From contig JAJRZO010000102.1 of assembly GCA_024275215.1 (NCBI GenBank), forward strand, positions 1 to 6,622: DNA of 6,622 bases. The letters run 5' to 3'. Within the stretch, counting starts at the first letter, position 1. Each line of letters starts with the position of its first letter. This document shows positions 4,876 through 6,622 of this stretch, one piece after another. Both the position numbers and the translations under genes were made by a program. The notes under the pieces are model-generated. The model was given only the letters and a program-made list of their open reading frames with translations. It had not been told where the DNA came from and ran no database searches. The DNA comes from Candidatus Zixiibacteriota bacterium. GTDB lineage: Bacteria > Zixibacteria > MSB-5A5 > JAABVY01 > JAHJOQ01.

Positions 4876-6123
4876 ATGTTATTTAGAACATTGCTCTTAA
4901 TAGGAATCGCAGTCGTCATATTGCCTCTCTCGTTGTCTGCCATTGTTGCTGACGAGAATATAACCGACACTGCAACAGTTACTGTCTCTGCTGTTCCCGA
5001 AGATGCTGTGAGACCGGCGCCGCCTGTTAATGTGGTCGCAAAGGACAGCCCAAACGACAATGGTGGCGCTATCCATGTCAATTGGGAGCTTTCGCCCGAT
5101 GACGCCAGAGGGATGGTTGTCAGATACGATGTCGAGCGTAAGTTAGCCAACGCTCCCGATAGTGAATTCAAGGTGATCGGCTCAGCTCCGGCGGGTAAGA
5201 CATCAGTCAGGGATAATTATGCTGTCGATAATGAAACCTATGTCTATCGAGTGGTTGCAGTCAATAAACTTACTACTGCCGACGGGAAGGTAATTCCGGT
5301 TACTTCATTCTCAGGATATTCGAATCCTGCTCGTTCATCAGCCCAGTGGTTTAACACAACCCGCACAGTTGTGTTGATTTTCGCGGTCGTATTCGCATTT
5401 CTCATTCTATATTATATCAATCAGGCTAAATCAGGCAAAGATTTGTTCATACGAAGGATTGCAGGCCTTGAAGCTGTCGATGAAGCTGTAGGTCGTGCTA
5501 CCGAAATGGGCAAGAAGATATTCTATGTTCCCGGCACACAGGATATGGAAAGTATCCAGACTATTGCGGGGGTAACAATTCTCGGCAGAGTGGCAAAGCT
5601 CGCCGCCGAATATGAGACCCAGCTTGATGTTCCAGTTTCAAAGTCACTCGTGATGGTCACAGCGCGCGAAATTGTCAAAGAAGCATATCTCAACGCAGGT
5701 CGTCCCGACGCATTCCATGAAGATATGGTGCATTATCTGACTGATGACCAGTTTGGATATGCCGCCGCTATCGATGGTATGGTGGTCAGGGAACAGCCCG
5801 CGACAGTGTTTTATATGGGTGGGTTTTACGCCGAATCGCTCATTCTTGTCGAGACCGGCAACTCGATTGGCGCGATTCAGATTGCAGGTACAGCAATGCC
5901 CGCGCAGCTTCCATTTTTCGTTGCGGCATGCGACTACACTCTGATCGGCGAGGAATTGTTCGCGGCATCAGCTTATCTGTCGAAAGAACCGAAACTTCTC
6001 GGCTCTCTCAAGGGACAGGATCTGGGTAAAGGCTTGATACTGATTGTGATCTTGATAGGTGTGATCATACAGACTCTTGGCATATATGATTTTCGAAGTT
6101 TATTCAACGTTCCGGTGGATTAG
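4876..6123 (+). CDS. Signal-peptide/FnIII/transmembrane protein with a conserved DUF6754-like domain
   Basis: This membrane protein (415 residues from ATG 4876) starts with a hydrophobic signal sequence or anchor (1-25, ending near SAIVA). An FnIII-like beta domain follows (about 48-155: APPVNVVAKD, then HVNWELSPDD, YRVVAVN and a GYSNPA end), then a transmembrane helix (163-181). A large conserved domain (about 190-380) contains FIRRIAGLEAVDEAVGRATEMGK, FYVPGTQDMESIQTIAG, REIVKEAYLNAGRPDAF, MGGFYAESLILVETGNS and CDYTLIGEELFAASAYLS. A second transmembrane helix (384-402) ends the protein. I recall this central domain as DUF6754 in Chloroflexi-like genomes; that name is from memory. The predicted topology puts FnIII outside and the large domain in the cytoplasm. 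A longer reading from TTG at 4864 is less likely, since it falls inside the T run and would put four residues before the signal peptide; a weak CAGG (4868-4871) precedes the ATG. The next gene starts 3 bp after the stop, so the two are surely cotranscribed. Biochemical function is unknown. Confidence 0.87.
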   Translation: MLFRTLLLIGIAVVILPLSLSAIVADENITDTATVTVSAVPEDAVRPAPPVNVVAKDSPNDNGGAIHVNWELSPDDARGMVVRYDVERKLANAPDSEFKVIGSAPAGKTSVRDNYAVDNETYVYRVVAVNKLTTADGKVIPVTSFSGYSNPARSSAQWFNTTRTVVLIFAVVFAFLILYYINQAKSGKDLFIRRIAGLEAVDEAVGRATEMGKKIFYVPGTQDMESIQTIAGVTILGRVAKLAAEYETQLDVPVSKSLVMVTAREIVKEAYLNAGRPDAFHEDMVHYLTDDQFGYAAAIDGMVVREQPATVFYMGGFYAESLILVETGNSIGAIQIAGTAMPAQLPFFVAACDYTLIGEELFAASAYLSKEPKLLGSLKGQDLGKGLILIVILIGVIIQTLGIYDFRSLFNVPVD

Positions 6124-6126
6124 ACA

Positions 6127-6622
6127 ATGAAGCGTGAGATACCATTGGTAATTACGGGTGTCGTTGGCATAGCCTTCGTCATTCAGTATTTTATCCCGCA
6201 TTCTCCATTTGACAAATTCGAGCAGTTGTTCTCTAACTGGTTTTTTATCATCGCCGCATGCGCCATCTGGCTCGGTGCGCTCAATCTTCTGAAGTTGTCG
6301 ATTATCAAAATACAGAAGAAGAAAAAGGACTGGCAATATGCTTTAATCATAGTGATTTCATGGCTTACGATGGCAATCGCAGGATTCGCAGGAGGTCCGG
6401 AATTCCAGACTCCGGGCACAAAGTTTACCTGGCTCTATAATTTTATATACACTCCATTGTCAGCCACGATGTTTGCAATCCTTGCTTTCTTTGTAGCGTC
6501 GGCATCGTACAGGGCATTCAGAGCGAGGAATCTTCAGGCGACCCTGCTGTTGCTTGCGGGTTTTCTCGTGATGATGGGTCGGGTGCTTTTCGATGACATC
6601 CTCTTTGGTTCATTTGTACAGA
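6127..6622 (+). CDS. Multi-pass membrane protein of unknown function (3' end outside window)
   Basis: The frame opens at ATG 6127, three bases after the preceding stop, and stays open to the window end (165 codons visible). GGTGG (6113-6117), inside the end of the upstream gene, is a usable but imperfect ribosome binding site. Hydrophobic segments at about 5-23, 36-55, 69-89, 106-127 and 137-151 predict at least five membrane helices. A basic cytoplasmic loop (KIQKKKKDW, 61-69) lies between the second and third. The stretch YTPLSATMFAILAFFVASASYRAFRARNLQATLLLLAG (108-145) looks strongly constrained, with the arginine-rich YRAFRARN between two helices. I do not recognise a characterised family, though I remember similar proteins following the FnIII/DUF6754-like protein in other genomes. 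The tight spacing suggests the two membrane proteins form one complex. Confidence 0.85.
   Translation, partial: MKREIPLVITGVVGIAFVIQYFIPHSPFDKFEQLFSNWFFIIAACAIWLGALNLLKLSIIKIQKKKKDWQYALIIVISWLTMAIAGFAGGPEFQTPGTKFTWLYNFIYTPLSATMFAILAFFVASASYRAFRARNLQATLLLLAGFLVMMGRVLFDDILFGSFVQ

Overview
The window is bacterial chromosomal sequence of moderate GC (roughly half by eye). It has conventional Shine-Dalgarno sites, sigma70-like promoter candidates and a clear Rho-independent terminator. All readable genes are on the + strand. The species cannot be fixed from the sequence. The gene set (bacterial AsnRS, an HU-family protein with a basic tail, and a MutL-like ATPase beside conserved membrane proteins) resembles uncultured or Chloroflexi/Zixibacteria-type genomes as I remember them, but that is weak inference.

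Layout: (1) 1-630 is the C-terminal end of asparaginyl-tRNA synthetase. (2) 631-921 is a gap of about 290 bp with a weak terminator candidate, an inverted repeat, a possible promoter and a 10-codon minicistron abutting the next gene's ribosome binding site. (3) 922-1224 is an HU/IHF-family DNA-binding protein, closed by a strong terminator at 1267-1301. (4) 1302-1604 is a non-coding stretch with hairpins and the best promoter in the window (TTGACA-N16-TGTAAT, 1494-1521). (5) 1605-3461 is a MutL/GlmL-like ASKHA-fold ATPase gene of 618 codons, interrupted by an in-frame TAA at 2139-2141 while both halves stay in one frame. (6) 3567-4694 is a protein with lipoyl/barrel-sandwich-like segments and a C-terminal KOW-like region. 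(7) 4876-6123 is a membrane protein with a signal peptide, an FnIII-like domain, a transmembrane helix, a large conserved domain (recalled as DUF6754-like) and a second transmembrane helix. (8) 6127-6622 is a multi-pass membrane protein cut by the window end.

Genes 5 to 8 look like one functional block: a cytosolic nucleotide-binding ATPase, a soluble partner, and two membrane proteins separated by only 3 bp. No glutamate mutase subunit or B12-binding domain is present, so the 'glutamate mutase L' label usual for this ATPase family is probably misleading. I infer an uncharacterised, membrane-associated ATPase system. The main oddity is the nonsense codon in the ATPase gene, which is a recent mutation, a sequence error or, less likely, readthrough.
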